NCBI RefSeq assembly: GCF_047973035.1
Contig: NZ_JBKEBF010000032.1
Location: 1 to 64,000, forward strand
Direction: 5' to 3'
Source: Oleidesulfovibrio sp047973035
Lineage (GTDB): Bacteria; Desulfobacterota; Desulfovibrionia; Desulfovibrionales; Desulfovibrionaceae
Length of the DNA: 64,000 nt
The translations under genes and the position numbers were made by a program. Below the pieces are notes generated by a model that made no database searches, was not told the origin of the DNA, and saw nothing but the letters and a program-made list of their open reading frames with translations. Shown in pieces: positions 26,655 through 35,713 of the stretch (positions within the stretch are counted from its first letter, which is position 1; every line of letters starts with the position of its first letter).

Positions 26655-27272
26655 ATGTCTCAAGACCTGTCCCGGCTTATGCGTGAGAAAGCCGAACTGG
26701 TGGCTGCCACGGTGGCAGAGGTAAAGTCCATTGAAGAGGCATATGCCTACGCCGTGGAACTGTGTGATAAAAAAGAAGCATGTCAGCTAGTTATCTCCGG
26801 CTGCGAGCAGAACCTTTCTGCCCAGGCTGCAGAACTTTGCGAGACCAAGCAAGACAAAATCATGGCCGCTCCCGCACTGGCTGACGATGAATTCACCAAG
26901 CTGGCTGCTCTTGCCGAAGAACGCGGCATCCGTATGATCAAAGACGGCATGCGCAATCACCTTGCCGGCATCGACATCGGTTTTACCTTGTGTGATGCAG
27001 GCATCGCCGAAACCGGTACTATTGTTCTGAACTCCAACAGCGAAGAAGTGCGTATCGCTACCATGGTAAGCGAAATTCACGTTGCCGTTCTGCCCAAGTC
27101 GCGCATTCTGGCAGACTCTTACGACGCAGAACCGCTGCTGGCCGACCTGATGCAGGGCGCTGCTTACACTGCCTTCATCACCGGCCCCAGCCGTACGGCT
27201 GATATTGAACGCACACTTGCTCTGGGCGCCCACGGCCCCCTTGAACTGCACCTGCTGCTGCTGGAGGATTAA
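26655..27272 (+). CDS. lutC: LutC/LldG-like lactate utilisation protein (LUD domain)
   Basis: A 205-aa LUD-domain protein with DAGIAETGTIVLNSNSEE (about 113-130) and the C-terminal ITGPSRTADIERTLALGAHGP signature. LutC is the small subunit of the LutABC iron-sulfur L-lactate dehydrogenase complex. The homologous pair in D. vulgaris is assigned to L-lactate oxidation. An AGGAGA RBS precedes the ATG. It lies 4 bp upstream of the LutB-LutA fusion, its expected partner. Confidence 0.92.
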   Translation: MSQDLSRLMREKAELVAATVAEVKSIEEAYAYAVELCDKKEACQLVISGCEQNLSAQAAELCETKQDKIMAAPALADDEFTKLAALAEERGIRMIKDGMRNHLAGIDIGFTLCDAGIAETGTIVLNSNSEEVRIATMVSEIHVAVLPKSRILADSYDAEPLLADLMQGAAYTAFITGPSRTADIERTLALGAHGPLELHLLLLED

Positions 27273-27276
27273 TTCG

Positions 27277-29418
27277 ATGCAAGACGCAAAGAATCTGAAA
27301 GAATACCGCGCCGAGCTGCGTGAATCTCTGGATAATGAATTTCTGCGCTCTACCATGGACAAGTTCGCGGTTGCGTACCCCATCGGCCGCGCCAATGCTT
27401 TTAAAGACATGGATGTTCAGGCTCTGATCCGCGAAATTGCAGACGCCAAAGACGCCGCAGCCCAGCGCATGGACGAGCTGTATGCTCAGTTCAAGGAAGA
27501 AGCTGAAAAGCGCGGTGTAAAAGTGCATCTGGCTAAAACCGCACAGGAAGCCAACGACATCATCGCCAAAATCGGCCGTGAAGCCGGCGTAAAGAAAATC
27601 GTCAAGTCCAAGTCCATGACCAGCGAAGAAACTCAGTTCAACCATGCTGTTGAAAACGAGTTCGAAGTTGTGGAAACCGACCTTGGCGAATGGATCATTC
27701 AGCTGCGCCATGAAGGTCCTTCCCACATGGTTATGCCGGCTATCCACCTTTCCCGTTATCAGGTTGCCGACCTTTTCAGCGACGTAACCAAGCAGAAGCA
27801 GGAGAACGACCCGCAGAAGCTGACCAAGGTTGCACGCCGCGAACTGCGTAAAGAATACGCCACAGCCGAAATGGGCATCACCGGTGCCAACTTCTGTGTG
27901 GCTTCCACCGGTACCATCGGTCTGGTAACCAACGAAGGTAACGCCCGTCTGGTTTCCACCCTGCCCCGCGTGCACGTTGCACTGGCAGGTCTGGACAAGC
28001 TGGTGCCCAACATGCACGACGCCCTGCGTTCGCTGAAGGCTCTGCCCCGTAACGCTACCGGTCAGGCCATCACCTCGTACGTCACCTGGATCACCGGTGC
28101 CAACGAGTGCGAAACCGGTCCCGAAGGCAAAAAAGAAATGCATATCGTATTTCTGGACAACGGTCGCCGTGCAATGGCTGACGATCCGCTTTACTCGCAG
28201 GTACTGCGTTGCATCCGTTGCGGCGCCTGCGCAAACGTGTGCCCCGTGTACCGTCTGGTCGGCGGTCACAAGATGGGTCACATCTACATCGGCGCCATCG
28301 GCCTCATCCTCACATACTTCTTCCACGGTTCCGACAAGGCCAAAAACCTTGTACACAACTGCATCAACTGTGAGGCCTGCAAAAACATCTGCGCCGGTGG
28401 CATTGATCTGCCCCGCCTGATCAAAGACATCCGCGCACGCCTGAACGAAGAAGGCGGTATGCCGGTTGAAACCAACCTGCTGGGCAAGGTGCTGAAAAAC
28501 CGCAAGCTGTTCCACACTTTGCTGCGCTTCGGCAAATGGGCTCAAAAGCCTGTTCAGGACGGTCCCTACCTCCGCCACCTGCCCCTCATGTTCATGAAGG
28601 ATCAGGGCTTCCGTCGCTTCCCGTCCGTTGCCGACAAGGCTTTCCGTGACGAATTTGAAGCAATCAAGCCCAAAGTGACCAGTCCCAAACTGCGCGTTGC
28701 CCTGTTTGCAGGTTGCGTACAGGACTTTGTCTACCCCGAACAGATGAAGGCCGCTGTTAAGATCTTCGGCGCACACGGCGTTGATGTGGACTTCCCCATG
28801 GAACAGAGCTGCTGCGGTCTGCCCGTGCAGATGATGGGTGAACGTCAGGCCACTATTGATGTTGCCGCACAGAACGTTATGGCATTTGATCCTGCAAAGT
28901 ACGACTACATCGTTACACTTTGCGCTTCCTGTGCCTCGCAGCTGAAGGAAACATATCCTAACCTGCTGGCTGAAAAGCCTGAACTGAGCATCCGCACCAA
29001 GCAGTTCTCTGAGCGCGTCATCGACTTCAGCTCCTTCACCCACGATGTGCTGGGCGTTAAGGCCGAAGAATTCGAAAAGAGCGATGAAAAGGTTGCATAC
29101 CATGCATCCTGCCACCTCTGCCGCGGTCTGCATGTTACCGAACAGCCCCGCAACCTCATCAACATGGCTGCCGATTACGCAAAGGCAGAAGAAGAAGAAG
29201 TATGCTGCGGCTTTGGCGGTACATTCTCCGTCAAGTTCCCCGAACTGTCGGAAAAGCTGCTTGAAAAGAAACTGAATAACACCGAAGCAACCGGCGCCAA
29301 GAAAATGGTAGCCGACTGCCCCGGCTGCATTATGCAGTTGCGCGGCGGCTGCAAGTCCTCCGGACGTGACATTGAAGTCCGTCACGTTGCAGAGCTGCTT
29401 GCCGACAAGATGAAATAA
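27277..29418 (+). CDS. lutB: LutB-LutA fusion, L-lactate dehydrogenase Fe-S protein
   Basis: This 713-aa chain joins a LutB/LldF half and a LutA/LldE half. Residues 1 to about 300 form a LUD domain (KIVKSKSMTSEETQFNHAVE). Two [4Fe-4S] motifs follow, CIRCGACANVCPVY (about 312) and CINCEACKNICAGG (about 363), then two CCG domains (QSCCGLPVQMMGE about 510 and EVCCGFGGTFSVKFPEL about 642). In Bacillus and Shewanella these halves are separate proteins. The frame is open from 27205, inside lutC, but the ATG at 27277 follows GGAGG and gives MQDAKNLKEYRAEL. Last gene of the lactate operon, before a strong terminator. Confidence 0.93.
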   Translation: MQDAKNLKEYRAELRESLDNEFLRSTMDKFAVAYPIGRANAFKDMDVQALIREIADAKDAAAQRMDELYAQFKEEAEKRGVKVHLAKTAQEANDIIAKIGREAGVKKIVKSKSMTSEETQFNHAVENEFEVVETDLGEWIIQLRHEGPSHMVMPAIHLSRYQVADLFSDVTKQKQENDPQKLTKVARRELRKEYATAEMGITGANFCVASTGTIGLVTNEGNARLVSTLPRVHVALAGLDKLVPNMHDALRSLKALPRNATGQAITSYVTWITGANECETGPEGKKEMHIVFLDNGRRAMADDPLYSQVLRCIRCGACANVCPVYRLVGGHKMGHIYIGAIGLILTYFFHGSDKAKNLVHNCINCEACKNICAGGIDLPRLIKDIRARLNEEGGMPVETNLLGKVLKNRKLFHTLLRFGKWAQKPVQDGPYLRHLPLMFMKDQGFRRFPSVADKAFRDEFEAIKPKVTSPKLRVALFAGCVQDFVYPEQMKAAVKIFGAHGVDVDFPMEQSCCGLPVQMMGERQATIDVAAQNVMAFDPAKYDYIVTLCASCASQLKETYPNLLAEKPELSIRTKQFSERVIDFSSFTHDVLGVKAEEFEKSDEKVAYHASCHLCRGLHVTEQPRNLINMAADYAKAEEEEVCCGFGGTFSVKFPELSEKLLEKKLNNTEATGAKKMVADCPGCIMQLRGGCKSSGRDIEVRHVAELLADKMK

Positions 29419-29445
29419 ACTTCATCGCCGCATGTTATAATACTA

Positions 29446-29474
29446 AAGGCCACCGTCTTTCGGTGGCCTTTTTT
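29446..29474 (+). terminator. Terminator of the lactate operon
   Basis: A perfect 10-bp stem (29446-29455/29461-29470) followed by T6, 28 bp after the LutB-LutA stop codon. Confidence 0.92.
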
Positions 29475-29576
29475 ACATTTACCCTAGACTATAATCTAAT
29501 ATGATCGATAAGTGTTTTTAAGCTACAGCACGATAGCCTATTGTTATATTACATGCCTAAGATTCGGGAGGAGTCT

Positions 29577-31382
29577 ATGCTACGCAATTTTACAGTCAGA
29601 GCCAGAGTCATTGCGCTGGTAGTTCTGCTTATACTATGTATTGCGGGTGTGATGCTTGCATCACTTAACACTCAGGAGAGTATCGTTAAGTTCAACATAA
29701 GCGAAACGCAGCAGGTAATGCTCAAAGAAGAGCAGCAGAAAATCCAGATCGCCACAGAGAGCATCGCCACAGCTCTCGGAGACCTGCTTGCCGGTGCCCC
29801 GACAGGGGCTGATCCGGTGCGTATGGTTCAGCAAGCTGTTGAAAACATACGTTTTGAAGACGACAAGTCCGGTTACTACTTTGTATACGAAGGAACCACC
29901 GTTGTCGCTCTGCCCACCAAAAAATCGCTTATCGGTAAAGACCTTTCAAAAGTAAAAGACGACGACGGCGTTTATTACGTCAGCGAACTCAGCAAAGCTG
30001 CTCAGAAAGGCGGCGGATTTGTAAACTATATCTTCGACAAACCGGGCAAAGGGCTGCAGCCGAAGCTTGCCTTTGCTGTAATGATTCCGGGAACACAATA
30101 CTGGATCGGCACCGGTGTATACATCGACAACATTGAGGCGGAAAAAGCCCGCATTCAGGCTGCCTCAGACGAGATGGTGCACAATTCGGTCTTTAATCTT
30201 ACGGCGATCATCGGCGCTGTTATTGTGCTTATTGTTCTGCCCATCTGCGTGCTGATCATCTCCAGCATTGTTAAACCGGTTCGCGTTACCACAGAAGCTG
30301 CGCAGGCTATCGCTCAGGGCAACCTCGACGTAAGCCTTGATGTAGTGGGCAAAGACGAAATTGCCGCCCTGCAGGGCTCGCTTAACAGCATGGTTTCCGA
30401 GCTGGTCAAAACCATTGAAAATGTAAAAATCAAAGAAGCTGAAGCAAATAAGCAGGCAGAAGCCGCTCGCGAAGCCACAGAACAGACCAAAGAAGCCATG
30501 GCACGTGCAGAACAGGCTACCCGCAACGGCATGCTGGCTGCCGCACGCAGACTTGAAGGTGTCGTAGCCGCCATTAACGAAGCCACAGCGGACCTTGATA
30601 GTCGCAGCAGCGAAATCAGCAACGGTACCGAAATGCAGATGGCGCGGATCAACGAGACAGCGACCGCCATGGAAGAAATGAACGCTACAGTTATGGAAGT
30701 AGCGCGTAACGCGGCCGAAGCAGCAGAACAGACAGATCATTCCCGCCAGAGAGCGCTGCGGGGGGCAGAAGTCGTCTCTACCACCGTCAAGGCAATGAAT
30801 GACCTGAAAAGTCTTGCTGACAACCTTAAAGGCAACATGCACAAGCTTGGACAGCAGTCTGAATCAATCGGCGCTATCATCAACGTGATTAATGATATTG
30901 CAGACCAGACAAACCTGCTGGCGTTGAACGCAGCCATCGAAGCAGCCCGCGCCGGCGATGCCGGTCGCGGTTTTGCGGTTGTCGCTGATGAAGTACGCAA
31001 GCTGGCAGAAAAGACCATGACAGCGACCAAGGAAGTCGGCGACAGCATCAAGGCCATTCAGGACCTTGCCCGTACAAACGTGGAAGGCATGGACGATGCT
31101 GCCAAAGCCATTGATGGAGCGGCGGAGCTTTCTGCCTCTTCGGGCGTGATGCTAGATGAAATTGTCAAACTGGCACAAGATGCCGCAGGGCAGGTGCAGT
31201 CCATTGCCACCGCTGCGGAAGAACAGTCCGCTGCCAGTGAAGAAATCACCCGCAGCGTTGAAGAAGTTAACAACCTTGCGCAGGACAACGGCAGAATGGT
31301 CGGAGAATCCGTTCAGGATATTTCCCAGCTTGCCGAACAGGCTGCAACTCTGACTGATCTTGTGGAAGAGCTGAAACGTTAA
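29577..31382 (+). CDS. Methyl-accepting chemotaxis protein 1, sCache type
   Basis: A 601-aa receptor with a transmembrane helix (about 9-31), a periplasmic single-Cache (sCache_2) domain (about 40-195; core DDKSGYYFVYEGTTVVALPT and GTQYWIGTGVYIDNIEAEK), a second helix (about 205-228), HAMP, and a cytoplasmic signalling domain. The hairpin tip is INDIADQTNLLALNAAIEAA and the adaptation helices include EEQSAASEEITRSVEEVN. sCache_2 receptors often bind short carboxylates, and the neighbouring lactate operon makes lactate or pyruvate a plausible ligand (inference). The ATG at 29577 has GGAGGAG; the frame opens earlier, but without a signal. First of three tandem paralogues. Confidence 0.95.
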   Translation: MLRNFTVRARVIALVVLLILCIAGVMLASLNTQESIVKFNISETQQVMLKEEQQKIQIATESIATALGDLLAGAPTGADPVRMVQQAVENIRFEDDKSGYYFVYEGTTVVALPTKKSLIGKDLSKVKDDDGVYYVSELSKAAQKGGGFVNYIFDKPGKGLQPKLAFAVMIPGTQYWIGTGVYIDNIEAEKARIQAASDEMVHNSVFNLTAIIGAVIVLIVLPICVLIISSIVKPVRVTTEAAQAIAQGNLDVSLDVVGKDEIAALQGSLNSMVSELVKTIENVKIKEAEANKQAEAAREATEQTKEAMARAEQATRNGMLAAARRLEGVVAAINEATADLDSRSSEISNGTEMQMARINETATAMEEMNATVMEVARNAAEAAEQTDHSRQRALRGAEVVSTTVKAMNDLKSLADNLKGNMHKLGQQSESIGAIINVINDIADQTNLLALNAAIEAARAGDAGRGFAVVADEVRKLAEKTMTATKEVGDSIKAIQDLARTNVEGMDDAAKAIDGAAELSASSGVMLDEIVKLAQDAAGQVQSIATAAEEQSAASEEITRSVEEVNNLAQDNGRMVGESVQDISQLAEQAATLTDLVEELKR

Positions 31383-31405
31383 CGAAATCTCCTGACCTTT
31401 AATCA

Positions 31406-31435
31406 AAGCAGCCTCATCGCGAGGCTGCTTATTTT
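31406..31435 (+). terminator. Terminator after chemoreceptor 1
   Basis: A 10-bp stem (31406-31415/31421-31430) followed by ATTTTAT, 24 bp past the stop codon. Confidence 0.85.
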
Positions 31436-31530
31436 ATAAAACAACATTCTAACGGGTATCACCTTAACAAAACATGGGTCTGCACTAATTATAGAAAAGA
31501 AGCTTCAATATTCATTATGGGGGGAAAGTT

Positions 31531-33336
31531 ATGCTTAGATCAATCAACATTGGTATACGCATCATCATGTTAGTGGCTTTCCTTATCCTTTGCATTGCTC
31601 TTGTCTCCGCTCTCTTTACCAGAATGCAAGGTAAGGTAATGGATTACAACCTAGGTGCCGCGCAGGAAATCATGCTGGAAGGCGAAAAGCATAAACTTAC
31701 TGTTGCGGTAGACAGTATGGCCATCAGCCTGAGTACGCTCATAGACACCTCCGCTCCCGCCGCAATTCAGGAAGAAGCATTACGTGCCGCAGTGGATGCC
31801 ATCCGCTTTGAAGACGACAAATCCGGCTACTTCTTCATCTTTACAGGCACTACGAACGTTGCTTTGCCAGCTAAAAAATCTGTTGTGGGAACAGATATGG
31901 GGGCAGCCCGCGATGCCAACGGCATCCAATTCATTACCGAACTCAGCAAAGCTGCTGAAGCCGGTGGTGGTTTTGTAGAGTATATCTTCGACAAGCCAGG
32001 TAAGGGCTTGCAGCCCAAGCTTGCCTACGCCCGCTATATTCCGGGTACTAAGTATTGGCTTGGAACCGGCGTCTACATTGATAACATCGAAGCTCAGAAA
32101 GAGCATATTGCTGCCAGCGCACACGAAATTGAAAACAGCGAGCAACTGGTACTCTACTCAATACTTGCAGCGCTTATGCTGCTAGTTGTAGCCCCTGTCT
32201 GCGTGGGCATAATTCTAAGCATCACCAGGCCGCTGGGTAAAACAACAGACGCCGCACAGGAAATTGCCAGCGGAAATCTGGATGTCACGCTGGATGAAGA
32301 AGGTAAGGATGAAATATCAAGACTGCAGCGCTCGCTGAACCAGATGGTGACCCAGCTTGTTGCGACCATAGAAGACGTAAAACAAAAAGAAGCAGAAGCT
32401 AACCGTCAGGCTGAGGCTGCGCGCCAGGCAACAGAGCAGACCAAAGAAGCTATGGAGCAGGCAAAGCAGGCAACAAGGCAAGGTATGCTTGCAGCAGCCC
32501 AGCGGCTGGAAGGTGTAGTCAATGCCATATCCGAAGCAACGGGCGACATCGACCACCGCAGTACGGAAATCAGCAACGGAACGCAGATGCAGGTTGCCAG
32601 AATCAATGAAACCGCAACCGCCATGGAAGAAATGAACGCGACAGTCATGGAAGTGGCCCGCAATGCCTCTGAAGCCGCTGAACAGACCAACAGTTCACGC
32701 GAAAAAGCGCTTGAGGGGGCGCAAGTCGTATCTGCAACCGTCACTGCCATGAACCAGCTAAAAAATCTGGCTGGCGATCTTAAGGATAATATGCACCAGC
32801 TGGGTCAGCAGTCCGAATCAATCGGTGCCATCATCAACGTGATTAACGACATAGCTGACCAGACAAACCTGCTTGCGCTGAACGCAGCCATCGAAGCAGC
32901 CCGCGCAGGTGATGCCGGCCGCGGATTCGCTGTGGTGGCAGACGAAGTGCGCAAGCTGGCAGAAAAAACCATGACCGCCACAAAAGAGGTCGGCGACAGC
33001 ATCCGTTCGATACAATCACTGGCACGGACCAACGTTGAAGGTATGGATGAAGCCTCCAAGGCTATTGATAATGCTGCGACACTCTCTGCATCCTCAGGTC
33101 AAATGCTTGAAGAAATCGTAGCCATGGCGCAGGAGGCTGCCGGTCAGGTTCAGTCAATCGCAACTGCAGCCGAAGAGCAATCCGCCGCCAGTGAAGAGAT
33201 TACCAGAAGCGTAGAAGAGGTGAACAACCTTGCACAGGATAACGGCAGAATGGTGGGAGAAACCGTGCAGGATGTTTCGCAGCTGGTCGAACAGGCAACC
33301 ACGCTCAGCCAGCTGGTTGAAGAACTGAAACGCTAG
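31531..33336 (+). CDS. Methyl-accepting chemotaxis protein 2, sCache type
   Basis: A 601-aa paralogue of the preceding receptor with the same order: TM1 (about 9-29), sCache_2 (DDKSGYYFFIF... is replaced here by DDKSGYFFIFTGTTNVALPA, then GTKYWLGTGVYIDNIEAQKE), TM2 (about 206-230), HAMP and signalling domain. The coding sequence is nearly identical to receptor 1 around the hairpin tip and the methylation helices, while the sensor is more diverged. A strong GGGGGGAAAG RBS precedes the ATG at 31531. Its own terminator on each side shows that the three receptors are separately transcribed. Confidence 0.95.
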   Translation: MLRSINIGIRIIMLVAFLILCIALVSALFTRMQGKVMDYNLGAAQEIMLEGEKHKLTVAVDSMAISLSTLIDTSAPAAIQEEALRAAVDAIRFEDDKSGYFFIFTGTTNVALPAKKSVVGTDMGAARDANGIQFITELSKAAEAGGGFVEYIFDKPGKGLQPKLAYARYIPGTKYWLGTGVYIDNIEAQKEHIAASAHEIENSEQLVLYSILAALMLLVVAPVCVGIILSITRPLGKTTDAAQEIASGNLDVTLDEEGKDEISRLQRSLNQMVTQLVATIEDVKQKEAEANRQAEAARQATEQTKEAMEQAKQATRQGMLAAAQRLEGVVNAISEATGDIDHRSTEISNGTQMQVARINETATAMEEMNATVMEVARNASEAAEQTNSSREKALEGAQVVSATVTAMNQLKNLAGDLKDNMHQLGQQSESIGAIINVINDIADQTNLLALNAAIEAARAGDAGRGFAVVADEVRKLAEKTMTATKEVGDSIRSIQSLARTNVEGMDEASKAIDNAATLSASSGQMLEEIVAMAQEAAGQVQSIATAAEEQSAASEEITRSVEEVNNLAQDNGRMVGETVQDVSQLVEQATTLSQLVEELKR

Positions 33337-33360
33337 CAAGCTCCCCGTACCCATAAAACG

Positions 33361-33398
33361 ACAGGTAGGCCCGCGCGGGCCTGCCTGTTCTTGTTTTG
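33361..33398 (+). terminator. Terminator after chemoreceptor 2
   Basis: A long GC-rich near-perfect palindrome (about 33362-33387, one G-T pair) followed by TTCTTGTTTT, 25 bp after the stop codon. Confidence 0.8.
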
Positions 33399-33534
33399 TA
33401 TACACTCTCAACAAAAAACTTAAAAGACTGCACAGTGTCACTCATTCTATTTGACACGCATGTGCATTATGTTAGATGCAATTATAATAGAATTAGAGTC
33501 ACACTTTCATATTCCTGGTCTTGGAGGTTTTTTA

Positions 33535-35337
33535 ATGAGACGGTTCAGTATTCGTGTTCGGATTATCTTTCTTGTTGTATTACTGCTTTCATGTATCTTA
33601 CTTTCTATCACTTCACTTTTGCACATACAGAATGGAATTATAGATTTCTCAATCAATGAAACTCAATCTGCTATGTTCAAGGGGGAACAAAATAAGCTCA
33701 AAATCAGTACAGATGCTCTGGCATCAAGTTTAGCATCACAGCTAAAGCGTGTTACAAATCCAGAAGAACAGCGCGTTTTATTGCAAAACTCAGTAAATGA
33801 TATCCGCTACGAAGAAGATCGCTCCGGTTACTACTTCATATTCAAAGACTCTACTGCCGTTGCTATGCCGCCTAAGCCGTCTCTGGTCGGTACGGACATG
33901 AAGCAAAGCAAAGACCCAGACGGCTTATTATTCATTCAGGAACTGCAAAAAGCAGCAATCAATGGCGGCGGATATGTAGAGTATTCTTTCAACAAGCCAG
34001 GCAAAGGTGTTCAACCAAAAATTTCATATGCTACGCTCATTCCCGGTACAAAATACTGGATTGGTACAGGCGTATACATTGACAATATAGCCGCGCAAAA
34101 AGACGCACTCAGCCAGACAACACATGAAATGGTCGATAGTGCCATTCTCCGCATTGTTATCATTCTCGGCGTCCTGCTGTTGCTCATCGTATTGCCTGTA
34201 TGTACCTTGATTATCCTCAGTATCACAAAGCCTCTTCGCACTACTACAGATGCAGCACAGCGCATTGCAGAAGGCGACCTGAATACTGAGCTTGACGTAA
34301 CCGGCAAAGACGAAATCGCGCAGTTGCAGACATCCCTGAATACGATGGTTCAGAACCTTTCGGAAACAATAGAAGACGTTAAAATTAAAGAAGCCGAAGC
34401 CAACAGGCAGGCCCGTGCGGCTCAGGAAGCGACAGAAAAGACAAAAGAAGCCATGGCCCGCGCGGAGCAGGCCACCCGTGAAGGTATCCTGCAGGCCGCT
34501 CAGAGGCTGGAAGGAGTAGTCAACGCCATTGCCGAAGCAACAGGCGATCTGGACATGCGCAGCAATGACATCAGCCACGGCACTGACATGCAGATGGCCA
34601 GAATCAACGAAACCGCAACAGCCATGGAAGAGATGAATGCCACGGTGATGGAGGTTGCACGAAATGCCGCAGAAGCAGCCCTGCAAACTGAAGAATCTCG
34701 CATAAAGGCTCTGGAAGGTGCGGAATCTGTGGCCTCTACCGTGGCCGCCATGAGTGAACTGAAGGAGCTTGCGGACAGCCTGACAGGAAATATGCACAAG
34801 CTGGGCCAGCAGTCCGACTCTATCGGAGAAGTTATTAACGTGATCAACGACATAGCCGACCAGACAAACCTGCTGGCACTGAACGCAGCCATTGAGGCCG
34901 CTCGTGCAGGTGAAGCGGGACGAGGCTTTGCAGTTGTGGCGGATGAGGTGCGCAAGCTGGCAGAAAAAACCATGACCGCCACCAAGGAAGTGGGAGAAAC
35001 AATCCGCACAATCCAAAGCCTTGCACGTACCAACGTTGAAGGAATGGATGCGGCTGCAAAAGCCATTGCCAACGCGGCAAGCAAGTCATTATCTTCAGGA
35101 AAGACGCTGGCCGAAATTGTCAGACTGGCCGAAGATGCCGCAGGACAGGTGCAATCCATAGCCACTGCTGCAGAGGAACAATCTGCTGCAAGCGAAGAAA
35201 TTACCCGCAGCGTGGAAGAGGTGAATACGCTTGCTCAGGACAACGGCCGCCTGATCAGCGAATCTGCAGGTGACATCTCGCATCTGGCTGGGCAGGCAGG
35301 CACCCTGCGCAGTTTAATGGACGACATGCAGCGCTAG
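33535..35337 (+). CDS. Methyl-accepting chemotaxis protein 3, sCache type
   Basis: The third tandem receptor, 600 aa: TM1 (about 8-28), sCache_2 (EDRSGYYFIFKDSTAVAMPP, GTKYWIGTGVYIDNIAAQKD), TM2 (about 203-228), HAMP and signalling domain with the same hairpin tip as its neighbours. The start is the ATG at 33535 after TTGGAGG; an upstream in-frame extension to 33451 lacks an RBS. The sensor half is visibly AT-richer with A/T-ending codons, while the signalling half looks like the other two. This suggests different evolutionary histories for the two halves. Confidence 0.94.
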   Translation: MRRFSIRVRIIFLVVLLLSCILLSITSLLHIQNGIIDFSINETQSAMFKGEQNKLKISTDALASSLASQLKRVTNPEEQRVLLQNSVNDIRYEEDRSGYYFIFKDSTAVAMPPKPSLVGTDMKQSKDPDGLLFIQELQKAAINGGGYVEYSFNKPGKGVQPKISYATLIPGTKYWIGTGVYIDNIAAQKDALSQTTHEMVDSAILRIVIILGVLLLLIVLPVCTLIILSITKPLRTTTDAAQRIAEGDLNTELDVTGKDEIAQLQTSLNTMVQNLSETIEDVKIKEAEANRQARAAQEATEKTKEAMARAEQATREGILQAAQRLEGVVNAIAEATGDLDMRSNDISHGTDMQMARINETATAMEEMNATVMEVARNAAEAALQTEESRIKALEGAESVASTVAAMSELKELADSLTGNMHKLGQQSDSIGEVINVINDIADQTNLLALNAAIEAARAGEAGRGFAVVADEVRKLAEKTMTATKEVGETIRTIQSLARTNVEGMDAAAKAIANAASKSLSSGKTLAEIVRLAEDAAGQVQSIATAAEEQSAASEEITRSVEEVNTLAQDNGRLISESAGDISHLAGQAGTLRSLMDDMQR

Positions 35338-35365
35338 ATGCGACCACATAGTATGTACATAACAA

Positions 35366-35387
35366 AAGGCCCCGAAAGGGGCCTTAT
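35366..35387 (+). terminator. Terminator after chemoreceptor 3
   Basis: An 8-bp stem (35366-35373/35378-35385) with a GAAA tetraloop. The downstream T-run is short (TTATC), but the position and shape fit. Confidence 0.7.
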
Positions 35388-35713
35388 CAATATCTGATAA
35401 CGATGCTTTTCCACCTATAACTATCTATTTTGATTTGCAGAAGATCATAAGCAGCGGACAGTCTGCAAACGGTGCAGCTACAGTACCTACATGAAGAAAC
35501 CTGTAAACAGCCAGCCGCTGCACAGGCAAAAAGAACTTTTCTGATTTCAGCCTGCGGCACGACCGATAGCATAAAAAAAACTGCGTCGCCTCAGCTCTCT
35601 GTGGTCCTGCCGTAATGTCTTTGCCTGCAAAAAAAGTCGCTGGCAGGAAACGCTTTTCGTAACATGCTTTTCCGCACAAGCGTTGCGACGTTACAAACAC
35701 CTGCTCGCTACAG
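35388..35713. other. Gene-free spacer
   Basis: About 325 bp between convergent genes (chemoreceptor 3 and the DUF362 gene). I see no start with an RBS, no RNA gene and no further terminator. Short frames here lack family signals. Confidence 0.5.
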
